NCBI GenBank assembly: GCA_003347645.1 | Contig: QDFX01000005.1 | Location: 180,999 to 244,998, forward strand | Source: Rhizobiaceae bacterium CPCC 101076 | GTDB taxonomy: Bacteria > Pseudomonadota > Alphaproteobacteria > Rhizobiales > Methylopilaceae | Direction: 5' to 3' | Length of the DNA: 64,000 bases | Part shown: piece after piece, positions 1-6,615 of the stretch | Layout of the letters: every line of letters starts with the position of its first letter | Numbering within the stretch: position 1 is the stretch's first letter | The notes under the pieces: model-generated | Told to the model about the DNA's origin: nothing | What the model saw: the letters and a program-made list of their open reading frames with translations, nothing else | Database searches by the model: none | Translations under genes and position numbers: made by a program

Positions 1-275
1 TCGAAGCCCTGCACCTTGTCGCCCCAGCGGTCGCGGGCGGTCAGGATCAGAACGGGGAAATCGCGTCCGGCCTTGCGCCAGCTTTCGAGCACGCGCAGCC
101 CGTCCATCTTCGGCAGGCCGATATCCAGGATCACCGCGTCGTAGGGCTCGTTCTCGCCGAGATAATGTCCCTCCTCGCCATCGAGCGCATGGTCGACGGC
201 ATAGCCCGCATTTCCGAGCGAGGTGACGAGCTGGCGGTTGAGGTCGGGATCGTCTTCGACGACGAGGATGCGCAT
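1..275 (-). CDS. OmpR-family response regulator, receiver domain (partial)
   Basis: The N-terminal 91 residues of a response regulator; the rest lies beyond the window edge. It starts MRILVVEDDPDLNRQL, giving the acidic pocket (EDD), and continues to the phospho-acceptor Asp in AVILDIGLPKMDG and the LTAR switch region. This is the classic receiver fold of OmpR/PhoP-type regulators; the DNA-binding domain is not visible. It begins 7 bases after the stop of a PepSY protein. PepSY, regulator and kinase operons are common in Rhizobiales (FeuP/FeuQ-like), so a sensor kinase is expected just outside the window. Confidence 0.93.
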   Translation of the reverse strand, partial: MRILVVEDDPDLNRQLVTSLGNAGYAVDHALDGEEGHYLGENEPYDAVILDIGLPKMDGLRVLESWRKAGRDFPVLILTARDRWGDKVQGF

Positions 276-282
276 TGGCGGG

Positions 283-600
283 CTACTTGAGGTTCACGAC
301 ACGGCCGTTTGCCGCGTCGAGCGTGGCATATACCACCTTCCCGCTCTGGCTCAGCACGGTGATGATGTAAAGTAACTGGCCGTCTTTCGCGCAGAGATCG
401 GCATTGATCATTTCGCCCTTCGCCGCCGTCTCGGCCGTTCCGCGGACCTGCCGCAGCGGCATGGCCCGCCCCGCCGCGACAGCCGCGATCGCCTCGCGCC
501 GGGTCAGGCACCCCATGGGCGGATAGGATTGCGCCGCGGCCGGAAGGGCGAACAATTCCGTCGCGACGAAAAGCGCTGTGAGCGAAACCCGCGCGATCAT
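283..600 (-). CDS. secreted PepSY-domain protein
   Basis: 105 residues. The ATG at 600 is preferred over an upstream one because it is followed at once by a signal peptide (MIARVSLTALFVATELFALPAAAQ). The mature part reads CLTRREAIAAV...LYIITVLSQSGKVVYATLDAANGRVV, the usual PepSY pattern ending in a strand with DAANGRVV. PepSY proteins are periplasmic and often inhibit or tune partner proteins. The gene lies 7 bases upstream of the response regulator, so it is probably co-transcribed and takes part in sensing. Ligand unknown. Confidence 0.85.
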   Translation of the reverse strand: MIARVSLTALFVATELFALPAAAQSYPPMGCLTRREAIAAVAAGRAMPLRQVRGTAETAAKGEMINADLCAKDGQLLYIITVLSQSGKVVYATLDAANGRVVNLK

Positions 601-680
601 CCCCTCACTTTCACAAGCCCGGCTGAACTTTAGCTGAACAAGCAAGATTGTGAACTCGGTGCGCGGCGGCGAATGGCCGT

Positions 681-716
681 AACGAAGAAGCCCCGCTCCG
701 ACGAAACGGGCGGGGC
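681..716 (-). terminator. possible leftward terminator
   Basis: A 7-bp stem GCCCCGC/GCGGGGC with a 13-nt loop. On the minus strand it is followed by CTTCTTCGTT, a weak U-rich tract. It lies between the hypothetical gene at 765-1046 and the PepSY operon. Confidence 0.45.
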
Positions 717-764
717 GAAGTTCAGTCAGGGAGAACAATCATTGATATGTAAAATCAGCGCATT

Positions 765-1046
765 TTACAATGACTGGTTGCTCGCTATCCCGTCACCCGC
801 CTCGGCGTGGCGGCTCCGGCCGCACACCGCAATCTCCCGGGAAGGTTCGTCCTCGTCCTTGCTCATGACCTCACCCGAATACCCTCCGGTCCGGTCGACA
901 TAGCATTCACACGCAATGATGGTCAGCGCGACTGATGAGGACAGCCCAGCTTCCATAGATAGCGATTTCCAACATCGTTGACGCTCCAGCCCCGACACAG
1001 GCTGAAGAACGCAGTGCACCCACGTTTTATTCCTCGAGCGCCCCAA
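765..1046 (-). CDS. hypothetical small protein
   Basis: Open frame of up to 93 residues. An internal Met at about residue 31 would give a 63-residue protein starting with a short hydrophobic stretch (SSSVALTIIACECYV) followed by a charged segment DRTGGYSGEVMSKDEDEP. No family is recognised and no good ribosome binding site is seen. The terminator-like hairpin just downstream is the main reason to keep it. It could be a chance frame. Confidence 0.3.
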   Translation of the reverse strand: MGRSRNKTWVHCVLQPVSGLERQRCWKSLSMEAGLSSSVALTIIACECYVDRTGGYSGEVMSKDEDEPSREIAVCGRSRHAEAGDGIASNQSL

Positions 1047-1123
1047 TCCTCGGTCTTGCAGGCGTGGCCGTCGCGCTGGCGTGAGGCATTCGTCATCCTG
1101 TGACCGAGTTGGCGCGTCTCGGT

Positions 1124-2713
1124 TTAATCAGCGACTATTGTCGTCGCGTTGGTAACGACGAGCGATTCGGTGTTCGCCGAGGCCAGCGTCTCGATCGTCG
1201 ACAGATCACCGCTGTCGCGGATGAGCACGTTGAATGCGCCCGTCGCGGCAGATGTGCGATGCGTTGTGATCGCGCTGCCAGCGGGCGTCGGGGCGCCCGA
1301 GCCGAAGCCGGACGGCGCCTGCCTATCCTTGATGAGGATCTTCTTGTCGGCGGTGATTGCGCCCGCCACCACGACGGTGGGGCTTTCGTGGCAACCCCAG
1401 ACGTTCTGAGTCGTATTCCCGGATACAGCGTGGATCACCGCGCCACGCGTCTTGGAACGGCCTCGGCGATAGGTGTACTCCGCGCAATTGCCGATCACGC
1501 CATAGGTCGCACTCGGAAGCGATGCGTCGAGATCGAACCCTGCCGCGCGGTTCTGCGAGCCGACCGAAATTTTCGTCGCCTTGAATGACTCGTAGTTACC
1601 GACAGCGGTATCGCCATCAAACTTGGCGAGGACGACCGAGCGATCGACACCACCGTAGTTGGTCGAGATGCTGTCCTGCCGAATTTCAAGACCATTCACC
1701 GTTGCCTGACTCCCGCCACCGACAGAGAACAGGGCGCAGGAGTTGGTCGCGTAAGCGACCTTGATGTTGTTGTTGAAGAACTGAACGCCGCTGAAGACAG
1801 GCGTCGATATACCAGTGAATACCCGAACGAAGCTCGGATTGGCTCCGGTCGGCTTGTTCCTCTCGAAGTGAACCGAGTTGAAGACGATACCGGGAGAGTT
1901 CTGCACGAGCAGGAAAGCCGCGCCAACGCACCACTCGATATTCAACTGATTGAACACGCCTTGGAACGTCCCGTTGATGTTCACGGCAGTGCCGCTCAGA
2001 ACGACTAGATTTGTATTGCTGCTTTCCGTGGGCGGTAGTGCGCCGCCACCGGCATAAAAGTTATTCCAGATACTGCCAGTGCCATTGACCGTCATGGAAT
2101 ACAGGTTCACCTGCCCAGAGCAGGCTGAAATGGTCTCCATCACATTCGAAAAGAAGTCGCAGCCGGCCATATGAGATATACCGATGCTCGGATGGAAACC
2201 GTCGAGATGCTGTATGCTCAGGTTCTGGAATCGCGACTTGAAGTGTGCGCCAAGCAGGATACCGCGCGAATTGGCCGTGCCGGAAACACCGTGATAGACG
2301 CCGAAGTCCCTATATTGCCCACCGTAGACTTTGACGTTGCCGGTCTCACCCAGCGTAACGGCGGGATGATCAGCCTCGAACTGCGCGATAAAACTGTATG
2401 ACTCCCCCGCGCCATACACGCCACGGATGTCGCTCTTGAACTGCAGGCCGAGATTGCTTCCGGCCTCAACGCGCCCGCCTTCGATCTCGATAGTTCCGTT
2501 GTAAAGCTCGACGAAGCGGCCGTTCGCGTGCGCGGAATCGAGTGCACCCTGGAGGATCGTGTAGTTTGCCTGGCGCGCGGCCTGGCTGAGCCCTGTTCCA
2601 AGGGTCAGCCCAGGGCAGGTTTCGATATCCACCGAACCGCGGATGATCGCCGGCATGGAGGGTGTCCCTGCGGACGAGCGGAGAGCGTCGGAAAGCGTTC
2701 TAGTCTCAACCAT
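1124..2713 (-). CDS. beta-helix (pectate-lyase-like) tailspike-type protein
   Basis: 529 residues, distal end of the GTA cluster. The body has the short Gly/Asn-rich repeats of right-handed parallel beta-helix proteins (for example VKVYGGQYRDFGVYHGVSG and FQNLSIQHLDGFHPS), ending in a Thr/Ala-rich region. Such proteins form trimeric tail spikes or fibres that bind or cut surface polysaccharide; no catalytic residues can be assigned with certainty. Its ATG overlaps the stop of the preceding 49-residue gene (TAATG), so the two are translationally coupled. A tail-tip adhesin or depolymerase is inferred. Confidence 0.7.
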   Translation of the reverse strand: MVETRTLSDALRSSAGTPSMPAIIRGSVDIETCPGLTLGTGLSQAARQANYTILQGALDSAHANGRFVELYNGTIEIEGGRVEAGSNLGLQFKSDIRGVYGAGESYSFIAQFEADHPAVTLGETGNVKVYGGQYRDFGVYHGVSGTANSRGILLGAHFKSRFQNLSIQHLDGFHPSIGISHMAGCDFFSNVMETISACSGQVNLYSMTVNGTGSIWNNFYAGGGALPPTESSNTNLVVLSGTAVNINGTFQGVFNQLNIEWCVGAAFLLVQNSPGIVFNSVHFERNKPTGANPSFVRVFTGISTPVFSGVQFFNNNIKVAYATNSCALFSVGGGSQATVNGLEIRQDSISTNYGGVDRSVVLAKFDGDTAVGNYESFKATKISVGSQNRAAGFDLDASLPSATYGVIGNCAEYTYRRGRSKTRGAVIHAVSGNTTQNVWGCHESPTVVVAGAITADKKILIKDRQAPSGFGSGAPTPAGSAITTHRTSAATGAFNVLIRDSGDLSTIETLASANTESLVVTNATTIVAD

Positions 2714-2862
2714 TATGCAGCCTCCACGACGATGTACGTACCCGCCTCGTCGGTCAGGTAGACGCCGTCGTCATCGGTTAGAAAGGTGAACCCATCTGGT
2801 GGGACGAGGCCGTCCGCGCTGCGAACGGCGATCTGGAAAATGGACAGTCCAAGACCGAGCAT
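2713..2862 (-). CDS. 49-residue protein with MLGLGLS start, upstream of tailspike
   Basis: Starts MLGLGLSIFQIAVRS at 2862 with GGAGG just ahead; a longer upstream reading is possible but Arg/Pro-rich and unconvincing. The start closely matches the N-terminus of the GH26-like protein ending at 6616 (MIGLGLSLPEVAAL), so the two probably share an attachment or assembly peptide. The C-terminal half (GFTFLTDDDGVYLTDEAG) looks like a small beta unit. It overlaps the start of the beta-helix protein. It may be a tail-fibre connector; the function is inferred. Confidence 0.6.
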   Translation of the reverse strand: MLGLGLSIFQIAVRSADGLVPPDGFTFLTDDDGVYLTDEAGTYIVVEAA

Positions 2863-3045
2863 GGGCCTCCGAAATTGCGATGTGAGAAGGGTCGGGAACC
2901 AGGAGGGCTCGACCAGCCGGTGAGCCGATAGATCGCGACGCCGGCTGCCGATGCATGCCGGGTGGCGATACGATGCGTTTAGATGACGAATGCGCCTTGG
3001 ACTTCCGGCGGCTTCAGGACGGGGTGAGAGTCGTGAACGCGGATG

Positions 3046-3073
3046 GAAAGGCGGCCGAAACCGGCCGCCTTTC
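3046..3073 (-). terminator. terminator of the YVTN gene
   Basis: Perfect inverted repeat GAAAGGCGGCCG/CGGCCGCCTTTC directly after the stop codon of the beta-propeller gene. The symmetry means it could act in either direction. Confidence 0.7.
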
Positions 3074-3075
3074 AA

Positions 3076-4425
3076 TTACTTCGCGGTGCCGGTGAAGGCT
3101 CCGATCATGTAGCTTTCGTTGCCGATCTCGGTCACTCGGCCCTTCACTTCCCAGGTCTTGGTGTCGATGACCCAGACCACGCCGCTGTTCGGCTTCGACT
3201 TCGGCGCGCCGCTGATCGCGGCATAGGTGCCATCGGAAGAGAACGCGATGCCGCGCGGACGCGACGGTTCACCGTTCGGCGTTTCGAGCTTCACGAGCTT
3301 CGGCTCGGGCTTCTCGCCGGCGATCGCCTTGGCCGCGTCATGGACCGTGAGATTGTTGCTGCGGAAGGTCGTCGTCAGGATCTGCTTGCCATCAGGGGTG
3401 AACGCCGCGACGAACGGCCGGGTCGCTTCCTCGGGATTGGCCGTACCGACGAGCAGGCGGGCAACCTCGGACTTGGCCGGATCCTTGATCGCCTTCTCGA
3501 CATCGATGATCGAGATCGTGTTGCCCTCGACGCCGGTCGCCGCATCCTCACGCGCGGTAGCGAGGACATATTTTCCGTCCGGGCTAGTCGTTATGCCGAA
3601 CCCGCCGGACTGCGTCGGGATGCGGCCGATCTCGGCGCCCTTCTCTCCCGCCGTCGCCTTGGACAGGCTGATCACCGAGACGTCGTTCGTGCCGCCGTTG
3701 GCGGTGAATACCGTGCCGCCGCCGAGCGGGCTGATCGTCACGCCATTGGTATCGGGGAAGCAGCCGAACGCCTTGTCCGGCGCCTTGTGTGGAATGGTCG
3801 CCGGCGGGCAATCGAAGCCCGGCTTTCCATAGGCCTGCTCGACCTTGTGAACGACCTTCTTTTGGGCGAGATCGACGATGTTGATGTGGCGCCCGCCGTC
3901 CTCGTTGCCCTTGTCCTCGGCATGGGCGAGCACGCCGAATTTGAGGTCCGGCGAGACGGCGAATCCGGTCGCGCCGAAGCCTTCGGAATCGATATAGCCC
4001 TCGACCGCGCCGAGCGTGCCGTTGTTCCTGGTGTCGAGCGCCTTGTCGAGATCGACCACCGTCACGCTGCCCGGCCAGCCGTGCTGGAAGCTGCCGGCCT
4101 GCTCCGGCGTCGACTTGCCGGAATGGTTCACCACGAAGGCGCGCCGGAGTTCCGGGCTGATCGTGATGATGATCGGCTGGCCGCTGGCCACGGTGTCGGC
4201 CTTGCCGCTGCCGGTCGCATCGATATCGGGGGTCACCCGAAGCCGGTTGATCACCGCCTTGGACGTTCCGTCGTTCGCAGGGTCGATCGCTTTTTTCAGA
4301 TCGATGACGATGACGGTGTTGTCCCAGCGGCCGCTGGCGAGAAAGAAGTCGTCGGCGATGGCCGGGGAAACGGTACATGCCGTCGCGAGCAGGGCAGCGA
4401 GCCCCGCTTTGGTCTTGGCGTTCAT
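3076..4425 (-). CDS. secreted YVTN-type beta-propeller protein
   Basis: 449 residues with signal peptide (MNAKTKAGLAALLATACTVSPAIA). Repeated blades carry patterns such as NTVIVIDLKKAID, GSVTVVDLDKALD, NTISIIDVEKAI and VVWVIDTKTWEVKG, with SPDG turns between them, as in seven-bladed YVTN/cytochrome-D1-like propellers. These periplasmic proteins usually serve binding or scaffold roles, and no enzyme residues can be named. It has its own ribosome site (GGGAGGATAG) and its own terminator. It sits inside the GTA cluster between the spanin genes and the tailspike genes but resembles no GTA protein, so it is probably an inserted host gene. Confidence 0.85.
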   Translation of the reverse strand: MNAKTKAGLAALLATACTVSPAIADDFFLASGRWDNTVIVIDLKKAIDPANDGTSKAVINRLRVTPDIDATGSGKADTVASGQPIIITISPELRRAFVVNHSGKSTPEQAGSFQHGWPGSVTVVDLDKALDTRNNGTLGAVEGYIDSEGFGATGFAVSPDLKFGVLAHAEDKGNEDGGRHINIVDLAQKKVVHKVEQAYGKPGFDCPPATIPHKAPDKAFGCFPDTNGVTISPLGGGTVFTANGGTNDVSVISLSKATAGEKGAEIGRIPTQSGGFGITTSPDGKYVLATAREDAATGVEGNTISIIDVEKAIKDPAKSEVARLLVGTANPEEATRPFVAAFTPDGKQILTTTFRSNNLTVHDAAKAIAGEKPEPKLVKLETPNGEPSRPRGIAFSSDGTYAAISGAPKSKPNSGVVWVIDTKTWEVKGRVTEIGNESYMIGAFTGTAK

Positions 4426-4612
4426 GAAATCTATCCTCCCGTTGGTGCTTTTTTTGGCACTCGTTTCTGACCGGGACGCTCGAAACGCTCTCCTTTCGCT
4501 GGTCGCGAATACTCCTCCTCCCGGCCCGAAGGCACGGCATCGCGATCACGTCATTTGAATTATGAATTCACTTTGGCCGGGATTTTCGAGCAGCGCAAGC
4601 GCTGCCGACAGT

Positions 4613-4831
4613 TCACCGCCGACAGACGCCACGCCACGCCGCGTTGTGCTCCTTGACCGCCCGAATGGTCGCGTCGCTGTCGTTCTGAGACCAGCCGATA
4701 GGCTCGAATGAACGGCAGGCCGCGCCGGGATCAATCCCGGCGGAAGCCGTCATTCTCGCGCAGCCGATCAGGAGCGGCGTCAGCAGCGCGCTGAGCACGG
4801 CGAGCCGAAAGAGCCGCGTCGATCGCGTCAT
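4613..4831 (-). CDS. Rz1-like outer-membrane spanin lipoprotein
   Basis: 72 residues with a lipoprotein signal: a hydrophobic stretch LAVLSALLTPLLIGC ending in the lipobox LIGC. The tail has the pattern F-PI-WS-D-TIRAVKEHNA, common in small lipoproteins next to phage endolysins. The first 101 bases overlap the end of the Rz-like gene in another frame, the usual arrangement of spanin pairs. Spanins join the inner and outer membranes and disrupt the outer membrane at the end of lysis. The family call rests on architecture and context. Confidence 0.72.
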   Translation of the reverse strand: MTRSTRLFRLAVLSALLTPLLIGCARMTASAGIDPGAACRSFEPIGWSQNDSDATIRAVKEHNAAWRGVCRR

Positions 4832-4958
4832 CGCTCGCCCTCTTCTGTTCGAGAATGGCCTGGTCCCGCCCGGCCTGGCGTTCGCGGCCGGCGCGAAACA
4901 TCGCGGTCACGCCGTTGAACGCCTTGAGCAGGGCAAGGACGAGCTGGATCCAACTCAA
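4731..4958 (-). CDS. Rz-like inner-membrane spanin
   Basis: 75 residues: a short N-terminal hydrophobic segment (SWIQLVLALLKAFNGVTAMF) followed by a long charged, Ala-rich helix predicted as coiled coil. That is the shape of i-spanins. It uses a TTG start (TTGAGTTGG) that overlaps the holin stop as TTGA, indicating translational coupling. It overlaps the Rz1-like gene downstream. No clear sequence relative is recognised, so the call rests on order and shape. Confidence 0.65.
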   Translation of the reverse strand: MSWIQLVLALLKAFNGVTAMFRAGRERQAGRDQAILEQKRASDDAIDAALSARRAQRAADAAPDRLRENDGFRRD

Positions 4959-5221
4959 GCCGGGATCACCTTGTCGCTCGGCACCGCCTGGGCGAGCTTC
5001 GGCGTCGTCTGGATCACCTCGACCTCTGACAGCGATGCGGCCTTGCCGACCAGCGCCACCGCGCGGTTGACGTAGAAGCCGTGCGCCACGGCCACGATCG
5101 CGATCGCCGCCGCGACGATGCCCTCGACCTGGCCGTCGGCGATCCAGCCCTTGCCGACGAGATAAGCGAGAATGGTGGTGAGCAGCGTCTTCACGACGCT
5201 CTGCAGCTGCGTGAGATTCAT
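4955..5221 (-). CDS. holin-like small membrane protein
   Basis: 88 residues starting MNLTQLQSVVKTLLTTILAYLVGKGWI, with a second hydrophobic segment GIVAAAIAIVAVAHGFYVNRAV and a polar C-terminus. The two-helix topology and place between endolysin and spanin genes fit a holin that opens the inner membrane for the endolysin. The ATG at 5221 is chosen because the upstream in-frame sequence is Arg/Pro-rich shadow. Start of the linked set holin, Rz, Rz1. Confidence 0.75.
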   Translation of the reverse strand: MNLTQLQSVVKTLLTTILAYLVGKGWIADGQVEGIVAAAIAIVAVAHGFYVNRAVALVGKAASLSEVEVIQTTPKLAQAVPSDKVIPA

Positions 5222-5268
5222 CCTTGTCTCCGGTCTGTGGAATTGCGCGGCAGGCCGGCCGCGCGCGG

Positions 5269-5784
5269 TCATTCGATCAGCGAAAGCGCGAGCGCCTCGG
5301 TCTCGCGCACGCGTCGCCGCCAACCCCGGCCGAACACCGCGAAGGTCTTGAGGCCTTCGAGGAAGGAGAGGCGTTGGCGGCAATAGGCGGAGACGAGTTC
5401 GGGTAACGGCCGCCCCTCGATCGCGGCCAAAGTGACGGATCCGATTCGCCCGTCGGGAACCGTTCCGACGATCACCTGGAGGGTACGTGCCGCCCGGCCC
5501 GGGCCGGAGTTCACGCAATAGTCGAACACCGCCAGATCAAGGCCCGGCGGCAGAGCATCTCCGGCGATCTCGTCCCAATAGAAGGCCCGGTAGACGGCAG
5601 CCGCCTCGTGGCGCGTCAGCGCCCTCACCTCAGCCTTTGAAACCGCACGGCCCCGCCAGCGGGAAAGGGTCGCCCTCGTCACACCGAGATTGGTCGCGCC
5701 GCCGGGATCCGACGGATGATCGATATAGCCGCCCTCGTGGCGCAACACGGCGTCAAGCGCCTGCGCGAATCCCGCAGAAGCCAA
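5269..5784 (-). CDS. endolysin, glycoside hydrolase family 108 (N-acetylmuramidase)
   Basis: About 171 residues. The N-terminal part has LRHEGGYIDHPSDPGG-TNLGVT, the GH108 motif in which the Glu of EGGY is the catalytic acid, then AFYWDEIAGD and DYCVNSGPGRA. The C-terminal half matches the peptidoglycan-binding part found with this family (RIGSVTLAAI, YCRQRLSFLEGLKTF). It cleaves murein from inside at the end of particle production. The TTG at 5784 is preferred because GGAGG lies 5 bases upstream; the ATG at 5796 has no ribosome site. A terminator-like hairpin stands just before it. Confidence 0.88.
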   Translation of the reverse strand: MASAGFAQALDAVLRHEGGYIDHPSDPGGATNLGVTRATLSRWRGRAVSKAEVRALTRHEAAAVYRAFYWDEIAGDALPPGLDLAVFDYCVNSGPGRAARTLQVIVGTVPDGRIGSVTLAAIEGRPLPELVSAYCRQRLSFLEGLKTFAVFGRGWRRRVRETEALALSLIE

Positions 5785-5801
5785 ATCGTCCTCCATGAAC
5801 G

Positions 5802-5823
5802 AAAAAAACCGCCCGAAGGCGGC
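5802..5823 (-). terminator. hairpin with T7 immediately before endolysin
   Basis: On the minus strand: GCCGCC, TTCG loop, GGCGGT, then a run of seven T, then CGTTCATGGAGG and the gene start. It has the form of an intrinsic terminator, but lies only about 18 bases before the start codon. It is one of four such leaders in the GTA cluster. Confidence 0.7.
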
Positions 5824-6064
5824 TGACGGTGAACCGGCCAATGCCGATCAATTATTTTTGAACAGGCCCGATAAGGCCTTAGCGTCGGTCCGGCAAAAAC
5901 GGCTCGGACGTCTAGAGCCTCAACGCTTCCGTTGATTTCAAGCAACCATGGAGCGAGGAATTTCGAGGGGCGAAAGCCACAGGAAGCCGCCCCGCGACAG
6001 GTGGCGGCTGGTACATTCTATGCTAACCCAAAGTTCGGGGGGCGGCGTTATCGGAGCTCATCGA

Positions 6065-6190
6065 ATGAACCCCAAAATGCCGTTCGAAAAAGGGCGCCAT
6101 ATATCCATGGCCACGCTATGGGCGGGGCTGATCGCCAATCTGGCCTGGGTAGTCTTACTCGGCTGGCTTGGTGTTGCCGCTCTTATGTAA
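6065..6190 (+). CDS. 41-residue single-pass membrane protein (putative)
   Basis: MNPKMPFEKGRH followed by one strong hydrophobic helix (WAGLIANLAWVVLLGWLGV). GGAG lies 8 bases before the ATG. It is convergent with, and overlaps the last bases of, a 30-residue membrane protein on the other strand. No family is recognised. The helix and ribosome site are the only support. Confidence 0.45.
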   Translation: MNPKMPFEKGRHISMATLWAGLIANLAWVVLLGWLGVAALM

Positions 6191-6275
6191 AGAGCTTGGT
6201 TACAACGACAACAACCATCCCCCAGAGGGCAAGGTTTATCTGTAAGGCAGCCCGACGCAACGCGTACTTGTCCAT
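6183..6275 (-). CDS. 30-residue single-pass membrane protein
   Basis: Starts MDKYALRRAALQINLALW and ends with a Val-rich helix and TKLFT. GGAGG is placed 6 bases before the ATG, one of the strongest ribosome sites in the window. Positive N-terminus, one transmembrane helix, nothing else. It lies between the GH26-like tail gene and the endolysin gene, on their strand, so it could be an extra lysis protein. A small regulatory peptide or a type I toxin-like protein is equally possible. Confidence 0.55.
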   Translation of the reverse strand: MDKYALRRAALQINLALWGMVVVVVTKLFT

Positions 6276-6615
6276 CGGTTTCCTCCGAGGGTTCTAGCGA
6301 CCCTTCTGCGTTTACTTTGCCACTGCCTCGGAAACCGTCAACTGATTGATTACAATTTTAGCATTGGTACATGGTCGACCAGAAGGGCGACCTAACCAAG
6401 GTGCTGATTTATAATAATTTTCTCAGACACAAAATTGAAAAATATTTGTTCGTAATTGTGCCCTGCCGGGTCCGAAATGAGGCAACTTGCCCGGAATCCG
6501 CTCTCAGCCGCCCGAGTCTGTGCAGATGCCCATGGTTTCGGCGTTTCATTTTCCTGCTTTGACTTGAGGCTATTGCGGACAATTTCGGCGAAGTCTTGCG
6601 GGTTTCCCCTACCTC
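6276..6615. other. 340-base gap, AT-rich
   Basis: No convincing gene. The part from about 6340 to 6460 is much richer in A and T than its surroundings (for example ATTTATAATAATTTTC). It may hold a promoter for the small membrane protein and lysis genes, but no -35/-10 pair with good spacing was found. Confidence 0.5.

Noticed and set aside
3043..4470. 475-residue open frame on the plus strand opposite the beta-propeller gene
   Set aside because: Arg/Asp-rich shadow of the real gene, caused by high GC; no signal peptide, no family pattern.
6371..6562. 63-residue open frame on the plus strand in the AT-rich gap
   Set aside because: No ribosome site and no coherent domain; more likely chance.
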